From an uncultured Azospirillum sp. (GTDB lineage Bacteria; Pseudomonadota; Alphaproteobacteria; Azospirillales; Azospirillaceae): 13,025 nt of DNA. Below are positions 1 to 7,367 of this stretch, one piece after another. Numbering within the stretch: position 1 is the first letter of the stretch; every line of letters begins with the position of its first letter. The stretch lies in NCBI RefSeq assembly GCF_946480385.1, contig NZ_CAMLJP010000150.1, positions 1-13,025 on the forward strand, given 5' to 3'. The position numbers and the translations under genes are program-made. Below the pieces are notes generated by a model, which was not told the DNA's origin, did no database searches, and worked only from the letters and a program-made list of their open reading frames with translations.

Positions 1-883
1 CGACGAGGCCGTAGTCGGCGACCTGGAAGATCGGCGCCTCCTCGTCCTTGTTGATCGCGACGATCACCTTGCTGTCCTTCATGCCGGCCAGATGCTGGAT
101 GGCGCCCGAGATGCCGACGGCGACATACAGCTCCGGCGCCACGATCTTGCCGGTCTGGCCGACCTGATAGTCGTTCGGCACGAAGCCGGCATCGACCGCA
201 GCGCGGCTGGCGCCCACGGCAGCACCCAGCTTGTCGGCGATCGCCTCCAGCAGGTGGAAATTGTCGCCCGACTGCATGCCGCGACCGCCGGAGATGACGA
301 TGCGGGCGGAGGTCAGCTCCGGACGCTCCGACTTCGACAGCTCGGCCGAGACGAAGCTCGATAGGGCGGGATCGGCCACGGCGGCGACGCTTTCGACCGG
401 GGCGCCGTTGGTGGCTGCCGCCGCCTCGAAGGCGGTGGTGCGGACGGTGACGACCTTCACCGCATCGGCCGACTGCACGGTGGCGATGGCGTTGCCGGCG
501 TAGATCGGCCGCTCGAAGGTATCGGCGGAAACCACGCCGGTGATGTCGGAGATCATCGCCACGTCGAGCAAGGCCGCGACGCGCGGCAGCACATTCTTGC
601 CGACAGAGGTGGCAGCGGCGAGGACATGGCTGTAGCCGGCGGCGAGCGAGACCAGCAATGCTGCGACCGGCTCGGCCAGCGCGTGCTCGTAAGCGGCATC
701 GTCGGCGAGCAGCACCTTGGCGACGCCGGCCAGCTTGGCGGCCTGCTCCGCGGCCGGTGCGGCGTTGCGGCCCGCGACGAGGAGGTGGACGTCGCCGCCG
801 AGCTTGGCGGCGGCGGTGACCGCATAGGCGGTGGCGGGCTTGAGGCCGGCGTTGTCGTGGTCGGCGAGGATCAGGATGGGCAT
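1..883 (-). CDS. etfA: Electron transfer flavoprotein subunit alpha (3' end cut by window edge)
   Basis: FAD-binding subunit of the ETF heterodimer, which takes electrons from acyl-CoA and other flavoprotein dehydrogenases and passes them to ETF:ubiquinone oxidoreductase. 294 residues are visible from an ATG at 883; related proteins are about 310 residues, so roughly 15-20 C-terminal residues lie beyond base 1. The N-terminal ETF domain starts [10 protein letters not shown]. The C-terminal FAD domain shows SGGRG at residues 198-202 (R201 is the usual flavin-contacting arginine) and the family signature [13 protein letters not shown] at 252-264. A GAGGA ribosome binding site lies about 9 nt before the start. 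It follows etfB on the same strand after a 190-bp spacer occupied by a palindromic element, and is probably co-transcribed with it. The identification is firm; only the truncation is a limitation. Confidence 0.96.
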   Translation of the reverse strand, partial: MPILILADHDNAGLKPATAYAVTAAAKLGGDVHLLVAGRNAAPAAEQAAKLAGVAKVLLADDAAYEHALAEPVAALLVSLAAGYSHVLAAATSVGKNVLPRVAALLDVAMISDITGVVSADTFERPIYAGNAIATVQSADAVKVVTVRTTAFEAAAATNGAPVESVAAVADPALSSFVSAELSKSERPELTSARIVISGGRGMQSGDNFHLLEAIADKLGAAVGASRAAVDAGFVPNDYQVGQTGKIVAPELYVAVGISGAIQHLAGMKDSKVIVAINKDEEAPIFQVADYGLV

Positions 884-924
884 GGCGGATTCCTCTGTCG
901 GGCGGGCGGGGAGTGCTGACACTT

Positions 925-1055
925 GCCCCCACCCCGACCCTCCCCCGCTCTCGGCGGACCGCAGATCCGTCCGATGCAGGGGAGGGGGCAGGATGCTTGT
1001 CGGCGTTCGGCGGCAGTTCCCTCCCCTGCGAAGCGGGGGAGGGTTAGGGTGGGGC
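925..1055. repeat. Double-hairpin GC-rich palindromic element between etfB and etfA
   Basis: The spacer holds two hairpins built from the same arms. Hairpin A pairs CCCTCCCC (938-945) with GGGGAGGG (979-986) and contains an inner CGGAC/GTCCG pair (955-959/969-973). Hairpin B pairs CCCTCCCCTGC (1019-1029) with GCGGGGGAGGG (1033-1043) around a GAA triloop, with one U-G wobble. The outer flanks also nearly pair: 925-948 against 1033-1055, with one insertion and two mismatches. No T-run follows, so it is not a classical intrinsic terminator. The form resembles dispersed intergenic palindromes of alphaproteobacteria. That it is a genome-wide repeat is inference. Confidence 0.7.
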
Positions 1056-1073
1056 ACCGGGACAGGCGCCTCC

Positions 1074-1823
1074 TCAGATCACCCGCGCCTCGTTCTTCAA
1101 CTTGTCGACCAGGGTGGCGACATCCGGCACCTTGATGCCGGCCTGACGCTTGGCCGGCTCTGCCACCTTCACCGTGGTCAGCCGCGGCATGACATCGACG
1201 CCCAGCGCATCCGGAGCGACGGTCTCCAGCGGCTTCTTCTTCGCCTTCATGATGTTCGGCAGCGAGGCATAGCGCGGCTCGTTGAGGCGCAGGTCGGCGG
1301 TGACCACCGCCGGCAGCTTAAGCTCAACGGTCTCCAACCCGCCGTCGATCTCGCGCGTCACCGCGACCTTGCCATCAGCGGCGGCGACCTTCGACGCGAA
1401 AGTGCCCTGGCCCCAGCCCAGCAGCGCGGCGAGCATCTGGCCGGTCTGGTTGCAATCGTCGTCGATCGCCTGCTTGCCGAGGATGACGAGGCCGGGGGCC
1501 TCCTTCTCGACCAGCGCCTTCAAGACCTTGGCGACGGCCAGCGGCTGCGTCTCGACGTCGGTCTGCACCAGGATGGCGCGGTCCGCCCCCATCGCCAGCG
1601 CGGTACGAAGCGTCTCCTGCGCCTGGGCCGGGCCGATGGAGACCACGACGATCTCGGTCGCCGTGCCGGCCTCCTTCAGGCGCACGGCTTCCTCGACGGC
1701 GATCTCGTCGAAGGGGTTCATCGAGAACTTCACGTTGGACGTCTCGACGCCGGACTGGTCGGTCTTGACCCGGATCTTGACGTTGTAATCGACGACGCGC
1801 TTCACGGCGCAGAGGATCTTCAT
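1074..1823 (-). CDS. etfB: Electron transfer flavoprotein subunit beta
   Basis: AMP-binding subunit of ETF; it docks the complex onto partner dehydrogenases. The full length of 249 aa is the family norm. It opens [20 protein letters not shown], carries the [16 protein letters not shown] segment (36-51), the nucleotide-binding DDDCNQTGQ (121-129) and the ETF-beta signature [20 protein letters not shown] (155-174). The stretch around 183-198 ([15 protein letters not shown]) matches the recognition loop that in human ETF-beta inserts into acyl-CoA dehydrogenases, so a standard group I ETF serving beta-oxidation-type dehydrogenases is likely. An AAGGGA ribosome binding site precedes the ATG at 1823. 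It lies 144 bp downstream of the acyl-CoA synthetase and 190 bp upstream of etfA, all on the minus strand. Confidence 0.97.
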   Translation of the reverse strand: MKILCAVKRVVDYNVKIRVKTDQSGVETSNVKFSMNPFDEIAVEEAVRLKEAGTATEIVVVSIGPAQAQETLRTALAMGADRAILVQTDVETQPLAVAKVLKALVEKEAPGLVILGKQAIDDDCNQTGQMLAALLGWGQGTFASKVAAADGKVAVTREIDGGLETVELKLPAVVTADLRLNEPRYASLPNIMKAKKKPLETVAPDALGVDVMPRLTTVKVAEPAKRQAGIKVPDVATLVDKLKNEARVI

Positions 1824-1861
1824 GGCGCGGGTCCCTTTGAAAATGGGCGGCGTGCGGGCAT

Positions 1862-1965
1862 GGCGGGGCGTTGCCCCACTCTCTTCCCCGTTGAACGAAG
1901 GAAGGAGAGCGGGGGCCTTGGCCGAAGAGTGGGAAAGGGTCAGGGAGGGGGCAAAGCGCCCCGCC
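1862..1965. repeat. Palindromic element between acyl-CoA synthetase and etfB
   Basis: Long imperfect inverted repeat filling most of the 144-bp spacer. The outer arms GGCGGGGCG (1862-1870) and CGCCCCGCC (1957-1965) are perfect complements. They continue as TTGCCCC (1871-1877) against GGGGCAA (1948-1954) after a 2-nt bulge. Inside is a second hairpin, CTCTCTTCC (1879-1887) against GGAAGGAGAG (1900-1909) with one bulge, and a short GGCC-TT-GGCC (1914-1923). The element nearly abuts the synthetase stop codon. There is no T-run, so a role in transcript processing or mRNA stability, or simply a dispersed repeat, fits better than an intrinsic terminator. Confidence 0.6.
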
Positions 1966-1967
1966 CC

Positions 1968-3620
1968 TTACAGCCCTTCGGTCTGCTTGCGCAGGACGTA
2001 TTTCTGGATCTTGCCGGTCGAGGTCTTCGGCAGCGGGCCGAACACCACCGTGCGCGGGCACTTGAAGTGGGCCATGTGCGACCGGCAGAAGGCGATGATG
2101 TCGGCCTCGGTCGCGGTGGCGCCGTCCTTCAGGGTGACGAAGGCGCAAGGCGTCTCGCCCCACTTCTCATCGTGGCGGGCAACGACCGCGGCCTCCAGCA
2201 CCTCGGGGTGCTTGTAGAGCACATCCTCCACCTCGATCGACGAGATGTTCTCGCCGCCGGAGATGATGATGTCCTTCGAGCGGTCCTTAATCTCGACGTA
2301 ACCGTCCTCATGCCAGACGGCGAGGTCGCCGGTGTGGAACCAGCCGCCGGCGAAGGCCTCTTCGGTCGCCTTGGGGTTCTTCAGATACCCCTTCATGACG
2401 TTGTTGCCGCGCATCATGATCTCGCCCATGCTGCGGCCGTCCTTCGGCATCGGCTCCAGCGTGACGGGATCGGCGACGACCACCGCCTCCAGCATCGGGC
2501 CGCGCACGCCCTGGCGGGCCTTGATCGCCGCCTTCTCGTCCAGCGACAGGCCGTCCCAGCGGTCATGCCAGACGCAGACCACGGTCGGGCCGTAGCATTC
2601 GGTCAGGCCGTAGACATGGGTGACTTCCCAGCCCATGCGCTCCATGCCGGCGATGACGGCGGCGGGCGGGGCGGCGCCGGCGACCATCACCTTCACCTTA
2701 TGCTCGATGCCCTGCTTCAGCTCGGCCGGCGCATTGTTCAGCATGTTCAGGACGATCGGCGCGCCGCAGAAGTTGGTCACCTTCTCGTCGCGGATCAGCG
2801 TCAGCACGGCGTCGGGGCGGACCTGACGCAGGCAGACGGCGGTGCCGGCGGTGACTGCGATGGTCCAGGGGAAGCACCAGCCGTTGCAGTGGAACATCGG
2901 CAGCGTCCACAGATACACGGGCGCGTCGCCCATGTTCCAGGACAGCGCGTTCGACACCGCGTTCAGGTAGGCGCCGCGGTGGTGGTAGACGACGCCCTTC
3001 GGGTTGCCGGTGGTGCCCGACGTGTAGTTCAGCGCGATGGCCTGCCATTCGTCGGCCGGCAGTGTCCAGGCATACTCGGTGCCGACGTCGCTGATGAAGG
3101 CCTCGTAATCGCGGTCGCCGATCAGCTCGCCGCCGGTATAGGTCGGGTCGTCGATGTCCACCACCGGGATGGGCGCGTCGAGCAGGGCCAGCGCCTTCCT
3201 GGCGACGCCGGAGAACTCGCGGTCGACGATCAGGATCTTCGCCTCGCCATGCTTCAGGATGAAGGCGATGGCCTCGGCGTCCAGGCGGGTGTTGATGGCG
3301 TTCAGCACGGCGCCGGCCAGCGGCACGCCGAAATGCGCTTCGAACAGCTCCGGCGTATTGGCGGCCAGCATGGCGACGGTGTCGCCGGTGCCGATCCCCA
3401 CATTCGCCAGCGCCGCGGCCAGACGGCGCACGCGGACGAAGGCCTCCGCCCAGGTCCGGCGGACCGGGCCGTGGACGACGGCCAGCCGGTCGGGCCACAC
3501 CGCGGCGGCGCGCTCCAGGAAGGTCAGCGGCGTCAGGGCGACGAAATTGGCGGCGTTGCGGTCGAGATCGCGCTCGTACGGATTGACGCTGACATCGACT
3601 GCGGCGGCAGTTTCACTCAT
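1968..3620 (-). CDS. AMP-forming acyl-CoA synthetase (fatty-acid/short-medium-chain acid CoA ligase)
   Basis: Member of the acyl-adenylate-forming (ANL) superfamily; it activates a carboxylic acid with ATP and CoA to acyl-CoA, AMP and PPi, probably in the cytoplasm. The protein is 550 aa. Seen: the P-loop YTSGTTGNPKG (199-209), the A5-type motif HVYGLTE (335-341), GWFHTGD (426-432), the hinge DRSKDIIISGGENIS (446-460) and the C-terminal catalytic lysine K537 in TSTGKIQK. The overall pattern (LTPLTFLERAAAVWPDR near the N-terminus) resembles medium-chain ligases and the DmdB-like methylmercaptopropionate ligases, so exact substrate is open. I chose the ATG at 3620 because GGGGAG lies 9 nt upstream; the frame stays open to 3731, but that extension looks non-coding. 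It heads the run into etfB-etfA, consistent with acyl-CoA oxidation. Confidence 0.93.
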   Translation of the reverse strand: MSETAAAVDVSVNPYERDLDRNAANFVALTPLTFLERAAAVWPDRLAVVHGPVRRTWAEAFVRVRRLAAALANVGIGTGDTVAMLAANTPELFEAHFGVPLAGAVLNAINTRLDAEAIAFILKHGEAKILIVDREFSGVARKALALLDAPIPVVDIDDPTYTGGELIGDRDYEAFISDVGTEYAWTLPADEWQAIALNYTSGTTGNPKGVVYHHRGAYLNAVSNALSWNMGDAPVYLWTLPMFHCNGWCFPWTIAVTAGTAVCLRQVRPDAVLTLIRDEKVTNFCGAPIVLNMLNNAPAELKQGIEHKVKVMVAGAAPPAAVIAGMERMGWEVTHVYGLTECYGPTVVCVWHDRWDGLSLDEKAAIKARQGVRGPMLEAVVVADPVTLEPMPKDGRSMGEIMMRGNNVMKGYLKNPKATEEAFAGGWFHTGDLAVWHEDGYVEIKDRSKDIIISGGENISSIEVEDVLYKHPEVLEAAVVARHDEKWGETPCAFVTLKDGATATEADIIAFCRSHMAHFKCPRTVVFGPLPKTSTGKIQKYVLRKQTEGL

Positions 3621-3629
3621 CGGACCGTT

Positions 3630-3635
3630 CTCCCC
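3630..3635 (-). promoter_or_regulatory. Ribosome binding site deciding the acyl-CoA synthetase start
   Basis: GGGGAG on the minus strand, 9 nt before the ATG at 3620. No comparable site precedes the longer alternative start at 3731, so it fixes the N-terminus at MSETAAAVDV. Confidence 0.7.
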
Positions 3636-3720
3636 AGGGGTTCTTTGTTGCGCGCCGACATTGGGCGCGGCGGTGTTGGAAACAGCCTCTACCAGATCAG
3701 CTTTGCGCAACTTTCTCAGG

Positions 3721-3741
3721 ATTATGACCAATTGTTATTGG
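3721..3741 (-). promoter_or_regulatory. Candidate operator and -10-like hexamer upstream of the acyl-CoA synthetase
   Basis: A 14-bp inverted repeat CCAAT-TGTT-ATTGG (3728-3741) lies about 108 bp upstream of the start codon, in a locally AT-rich patch. On the minus strand it is followed one base later by CATAAT (3721-3726), a plausible -10. No matching -35 is seen at 16-18 bp, which suggests an activator- or repressor-controlled promoter if it is real. The binding factor is unknown. Confidence 0.35.
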
Positions 3742-3759
3742 CGTTGTTTCGCCGTGGCG

Positions 3760-3776
3760 CGGGGGAGGTGCCCCCG
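3760..3776 (-). other. Short GC hairpin just after the response-regulator stop codon
   Basis: CGGGGG and CCCCCG flank a 5-nt loop, 14 bp beyond the end of the response-regulator gene. It lacks a following T-run on the minus strand, so it is only a possible terminator or 3'-end-stabilising hairpin between the regulator and the acyl-CoA synthetase. Confidence 0.4.
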
Positions 3777-3790
3777 TCATCGCAACCCAA

Positions 3791-4513
3791 TCACCGCAAC
3801 CACGTCACGTCTCCCGCGAACAGGTAGCCGGCGCCGTAAACGGTCTTGATAAGCCGCGGCGCCCGCGGGTCCTCCTCGATCTTCTTGCGGATGCGCGAGA
3901 TGCGGACGTCGATGCTGCGGTCATAGGGAAAATCGTCGCGGTCCTGATCGGGGCCCTGCAGATGCTCGCGCGACAGCACGCGCTTGGGCGCCTTCAGCAG
4001 CATCAGCAGAAGCGAGGCCTCCGCCGCCGTCAGGCTTTCCTGCCGCCCATCGTCGGCGGCCAGCGTCAGGTTGCCCAGATCGAACACCCAGGGGCCGAAG
4101 CGCGCCCGCGCGGTCTCGGCCGGGGCGGCGGCGCTGGACAGCTGTTCGCGGCGGCGGATGGCGCTGTTGACGCGGGCGACCAGTTCGCGCGGCTCGAACG
4201 GCTTCACGATATAGTCGTCGGCCCCCAGCTCCAGCCCCAGCACGCGGTCGGAGGTGCCGCCGCGCCCGGACAGGATGATGACGCCGAACCGCACATCCTC
4301 CCACAGCTCACGCACCAGGGTCAGGCCGTCCATGTCCGGCAGGCCGAGATCCACCAGGCACAGGTCGGGGGCTTGGCGCAGGATCGCCGCCCGCGCCTCG
4401 CGCCCGCTCGCCCAGCAGGACACCTCATAGCCGTAACCCTCCAGCACCTCCGTCACCAGCCGCCGGATGTCGGCCTCGTCCTCGATCACATAGATGCGCT
4501 TCTTCTGTCCCAC
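3791..4513 (-). CDS. OmpR-family response regulator (REC + winged helix)
   Basis: DNA-binding output protein of a two-component system, 240 aa. The receiver domain (about 4-120) has the acidic pair E11/D12, phospho-acceptor D55 in LCLVDLGLPD, S82 in place of the usual T/S, and K104 in VKPFEPRE. The C-terminal winged-helix domain (about 138-234) ends with the typical RSIDVRISRIRKKIEEDP and LIKTVYGAGYLF segments. The start is a GTG at 4513 with AGGGG 8 nt upstream; no ATG in frame fits. The open frame reaches further upstream but would overlap the kinase gene. The kinase gene ends 64 bp upstream on the same strand, so they are almost surely partners in one operon. The likely target is the divergent DUF485-actP operon (inference from position). 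Confidence 0.95.
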   Translation of the reverse strand: MGQKKRIYVIEDEADIRRLVTEVLEGYGYEVSCWASGREARAAILRQAPDLCLVDLGLPDMDGLTLVRELWEDVRFGVIILSGRGGTSDRVLGLELGADDYIVKPFEPRELVARVNSAIRRREQLSSAAAPAETARARFGPWVFDLGNLTLAADDGRQESLTAAEASLLLMLLKAPKRVLSREHLQGPDQDRDDFPYDRSIDVRISRIRKKIEEDPRAPRLIKTVYGAGYLFAGDVTWLR

Positions 4514-4518
4514 GCGCG

Positions 4519-4526
4519 TTTCCCCT
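4519..4526 (-). promoter_or_regulatory. Ribosome binding site deciding the GTG start of the response regulator
   Basis: AGGGGAAA on the minus strand with its AGGGG core 8 nt before the GTG at 4513. It supports the rare start codon and the 240-aa length over an upstream extension into the kinase gene. Confidence 0.65.
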
Positions 4527-4577
4527 CGGCACTCGTCGCCCTGATTGTTCCAGGTGCGTTCTGTTTGCCCAACTCTA

Positions 4578-7367
4578 TCAGGCCGGCGCGGGTTCGGCGG
4601 CGTGGCCGATGGCCGCCACCAGGTCCCGCTTGTCCCATGGCTTGCGCAGTATGACGGCATCGGCGGGGACGTCGCCATACTCGACCGCGAATCCGCTGAC
4701 CAGAACCACCCGCATGGCCGGCCGCAGCAGCCGGGCGCGCCGCGCCAGTTCCACCCCCGACAGGCCGGGCATGACGATGTCGGAGACCAGCAGCGACAGC
4801 CCGTCGATCTGCTCCACCAGCTCCGCCGCCTCGTCGCCGCTGGCCGCCTCCACCACCGAGAAGCCGAGATCCACCAGCTGCTGGCGCATCACCTGCCGCA
4901 CGTCGTCATTGTCCTCCGCCACCAGCGCCAGCTGGCCGGACCAGCCACCGGGCTGCGGTTCGGCCGAAGCCGGATCGGCCTCCTGCAGGCGGGGCACCGG
5001 CTCGGCGCGCGGCAGCAGCAGGGTGACGGCGGTCCCCTCCCCCGGCCGGCTGTCGATGCGCAGATAGCCGCGCGACTGCTTGACGAAGCCGTAGACCATC
5101 GACAGCCCCAGCCCCGACCCGAGAGCCTTCGTCGTGAAGAAAGGCTCCACCGCACGGGCCAGCGCCTCCGGCGTGAAGCCGGTGCCGGTATCGCTGACGC
5201 AGATCTCCAGGTAATCGTCGGGCCGCACCGGCTCATCGAAGGACTGGTCGCCCTCCACCCTGCGGATGCCCACCGCGATGTCCAGCCGCCCGCCGCCGGG
5301 CATGGCGTCGCGCGCGTTGATGGCGAGGTTGACCAGCGCGTTTTCCAGCTGGGTCTGGTCGGCGATGGTCCAGCACTCCCGCCCCTCCTCCGGCACGCCG
5401 ATGGCGATGGAGCTGGGGAAGGAGCGGCGCAGCAGCACCGCCATGTCGCGCAGCAGGCCGCACAGCTCGATCGGTTCCGGCTTCAACGGCTGCTGGCGGG
5501 AGAAGGCGAGCAGACGGGCGGTGATGTCGGCGCCGCGGCGGCCGGCACGCTGCGCCGGCTCCAGATAGGCATCCAGCCCCTCCACCGAAGCGTAGCGGTC
5601 GCGCGCCGCCGACAGGTTGCCGATGATGATCGACAGCAGGTTGTTGAAGTCGTGCGCCAGCCCGCCAGACAGCTGCCCGACCGCCTTCAGCCGCTGCGCC
5701 TCCACCAGTTGGCGTTCGGTCTGCTTCTCGTCGGTGATGTCCAGCGTCAGGACGAACAGGCCGGTGACGGCGCCCTCCTCCAGTCCGCCCTCGCCGCGAT
5801 GCGGGATCAGCGTCGTCTTGGTCACCATCTCGCGGCCGTCGCGCGGGAAGGCATATTCGAAGGTCACCACGTTCCCCGACAGGCAGCGGTCGAGATGGGG
5901 ACCGAGCACCGCCATGGCGCGCCGGCCGACCACCGCGGCAAGGTCGCGGCCGATCACCTCGGCCTTGTCCCGCCCGACCAGTTCGGCCCAGCGCAGGTTG
6001 GCGAAGGTCAGACGGCCGTCGCGGTCCAGCCCGGCGATGCAGGCGGGAATGGCGTCCAGGATCACGCGCTGCCGGGATTCCGCCTCCGCCAGCGCGGCGG
6101 TGCGGTCGCGCACCCGGCTGTCCAGCGTGGCGACGGTGTCGCGCAACTGCCGGACCATGCCGTCGAAGGCGGTTCCCAACAGCCCGATCTCGTCGCTGCG
6201 GCGGATGCCGCTCTGGGCGTCGAGGTCGCCGGCGCGCACCTGCGCCGCGGTATCGGCCAGACGGCGCAGCGGCCGGACTAGCCGCCCGACCGCGATGTAG
6301 CCCAGCAGGCTGCCCGCCGCCATCAGCGCCATGCCGATGGCGAGAATGCGGTTGCCCAGCACCACCGACGACCGCCGCAGCTCGTCCACATAGACCGACG
6401 AGGCGATGTACCAGTCGAACCCCTCGAAATGCCGGACCCAGCTGATCTTCTCGTAGGCATAGTTGCCGGGATCGTCGGGCTTGTCCCACAGGTAGGTCAG
6501 CGGCACCCCCTTGGCCGCCGCGGCCTTCAAATCCTCGGCGATGGGACGGCCGGTGGCCGAATTCAGCCGGTCGCCGAAGGCCGTGCCCTCGATGTTCGAA
6601 TTCGGGTGGATGATCATCCGGTTCGCCGAATCGAAGATGTAGAGATAGCCGGTGCGGGCGATGCGCAGCTTGCGCAGGGCCTGGCGCAGATCCTCGATCG
6701 CCTCGGCCTTGCGCCGCTCCACCTCGGCATCGACGTCGGCCAGATAGGCGCCGGTGCCGACGATGATGCCGCGCTTCGACAGATCCTTGAAGAAGCTGAG
6801 CTTCGGCGCCCGCTCGTCGCCGTTGGGCCGCCACCACGGATAGGTCTGGAACCCCTCCCCCTCGCGCTTGGCGGTGGCGACGATGGTGGGCAGGATGTGG
6901 CGGCCCAGATTGTCGCGCAGATCGTCGGACTTCCGCCCCTCATAATCGGGCGACGGGTGGGACAGGATCACCGAGTCGTAGCCGATGGCCCAGACATAGT
7001 CGCCGTTGCCGTAGCGAAAGGCGTGCAGCCCCTCCATCGCCTCGCGCCGGGCCTCCTCCATCGTGATCTCGCCGCGGTCGGCGCGGGCATAGACATGCTC
7101 GATATAGCCGACCGCCAGTTCCAGCACGTCGCGCAGGCGGGTCTTGTACGACTCCACCGTCGACGTCCGCTGTTCCTCCAGCCCGACGCGGATGCGGCTG
7201 ACCAGTTCAAACACGTTGTCGAGGATGGTGCGGCTGGCGTCGCGTTCGATCTCGTAAGCCTTCTCTTCGATGAAGGGGACGGAGAAGACATAGGCCGCGG
7301 CGGAGAACAGCCCGAGCGAGATCAGGATCGCCGAGAACAGCCGGAGGAACAGGGGCGAGCGGATCAT
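4578..7367 (-). CDS. Hybrid sensor histidine kinase: two Cache-like modules, HAMP, PAS, HisKA, HATPase, REC
   Basis: Inner-membrane sensor kinase, 929 aa. Order: TM1 (about 8-30); periplasmic Cache_2-like module 1 (about 75-215) and module 2 (about 220-335), sharing a DS-x5-HP-x5-EG-like core (131-144 and 246-261); TM2 (about 338-360); HAMP (about 360-412); short coiled coil; PAS (about 433-545); HisKA with phospho-acceptor H572 in GLAHDFNN; HATPase with N684 (N-box), DTGTG (726-730), EPFFTTK (741-747) and GSGLGLS (750-756); C-terminal receiver with E818/D819, acceptor D863, S891 and K909. All catalytic residues are present. Cache_2 sensors often bind small carboxylates, and the gene is divergent from a DUF485-ActP transporter operon, so carboxylate sensing is inferred. 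No HPt domain is seen, so the receiver may modulate the kinase rather than relay. The ATG start has only a weak GGAAA before it. Confidence 0.94.
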   Translation of the reverse strand: MIRSPLFLRLFSAILISLGLFSAAAYVFSVPFIEEKAYEIERDASRTILDNVFELVSRIRVGLEEQRTSTVESYKTRLRDVLELAVGYIEHVYARADRGEITMEEARREAMEGLHAFRYGNGDYVWAIGYDSVILSHPSPDYEGRKSDDLRDNLGRHILPTIVATAKREGEGFQTYPWWRPNGDERAPKLSFFKDLSKRGIIVGTGAYLADVDAEVERRKAEAIEDLRQALRKLRIARTGYLYIFDSANRMIIHPNSNIEGTAFGDRLNSATGRPIAEDLKAAAAKGVPLTYLWDKPDDPGNYAYEKISWVRHFEGFDWYIASSVYVDELRRSSVVLGNRILAIGMALMAAGSLLGYIAVGRLVRPLRRLADTAAQVRAGDLDAQSGIRRSDEIGLLGTAFDGMVRQLRDTVATLDSRVRDRTAALAEAESRQRVILDAIPACIAGLDRDGRLTFANLRWAELVGRDKAEVIGRDLAAVVGRRAMAVLGPHLDRCLSGNVVTFEYAFPRDGREMVTKTTLIPHRGEGGLEEGAVTGLFVLTLDITDEKQTERQLVEAQRLKAVGQLSGGLAHDFNNLLSIIIGNLSAARDRYASVEGLDAYLEPAQRAGRRGADITARLLAFSRQQPLKPEPIELCGLLRDMAVLLRRSFPSSIAIGVPEEGRECWTIADQTQLENALVNLAINARDAMPGGGRLDIAVGIRRVEGDQSFDEPVRPDDYLEICVSDTGTGFTPEALARAVEPFFTTKALGSGLGLSMVYGFVKQSRGYLRIDSRPGEGTAVTLLLPRAEPVPRLQEADPASAEPQPGGWSGQLALVAEDNDDVRQVMRQQLVDLGFSVVEAASGDEAAELVEQIDGLSLLVSDIVMPGLSGVELARRARLLRPAMRVVLVSGFAVEYGDVPADAVILRKPWDKRDLVAAIGHAAEPAPA

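Noticed and set aside
3621..3731. N-terminal extension of the acyl-CoA synthetase to 3731
   Set aside because: It would place the AT-rich operator-like patch inside the coding region, has no ribosome binding site, and adds 37 residues not expected in the family. The ATG at 3620 has a well-spaced GGGGAG.
3760..3776. GC hairpin after the response regulator as an intrinsic terminator
   Set aside because: The 6-bp stem has no T-run on the exit side in the minus direction; kept only as a possible 3'-end hairpin.
831..3827. A 998-codon open frame on the plus strand opposite etfA, etfB and the acyl-CoA synthetase
   Set aside because: It is antisense to three certain genes, rich in R, G, H, D and A with no recognisable domain, and crosses intergenic palindromes. 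Long antisense frames are expected in high-GC genes with strong third-position bias.
4514..4678. N-terminal extension of the response regulator to 4678
   Set aside because: It would overlap the kinase gene by 101 bp and add 55 residues before a receiver domain that normally begins within the first few residues.
4545..6281. A 578-codon plus-strand open frame opposite the hybrid kinase
   Set aside because: Same reason: a low-complexity shadow (Q/H/R/G/A-rich) of a gene with complete kinase motifs. The frame at 9926-12004 opposite the orphan kinase is rejected likewise.
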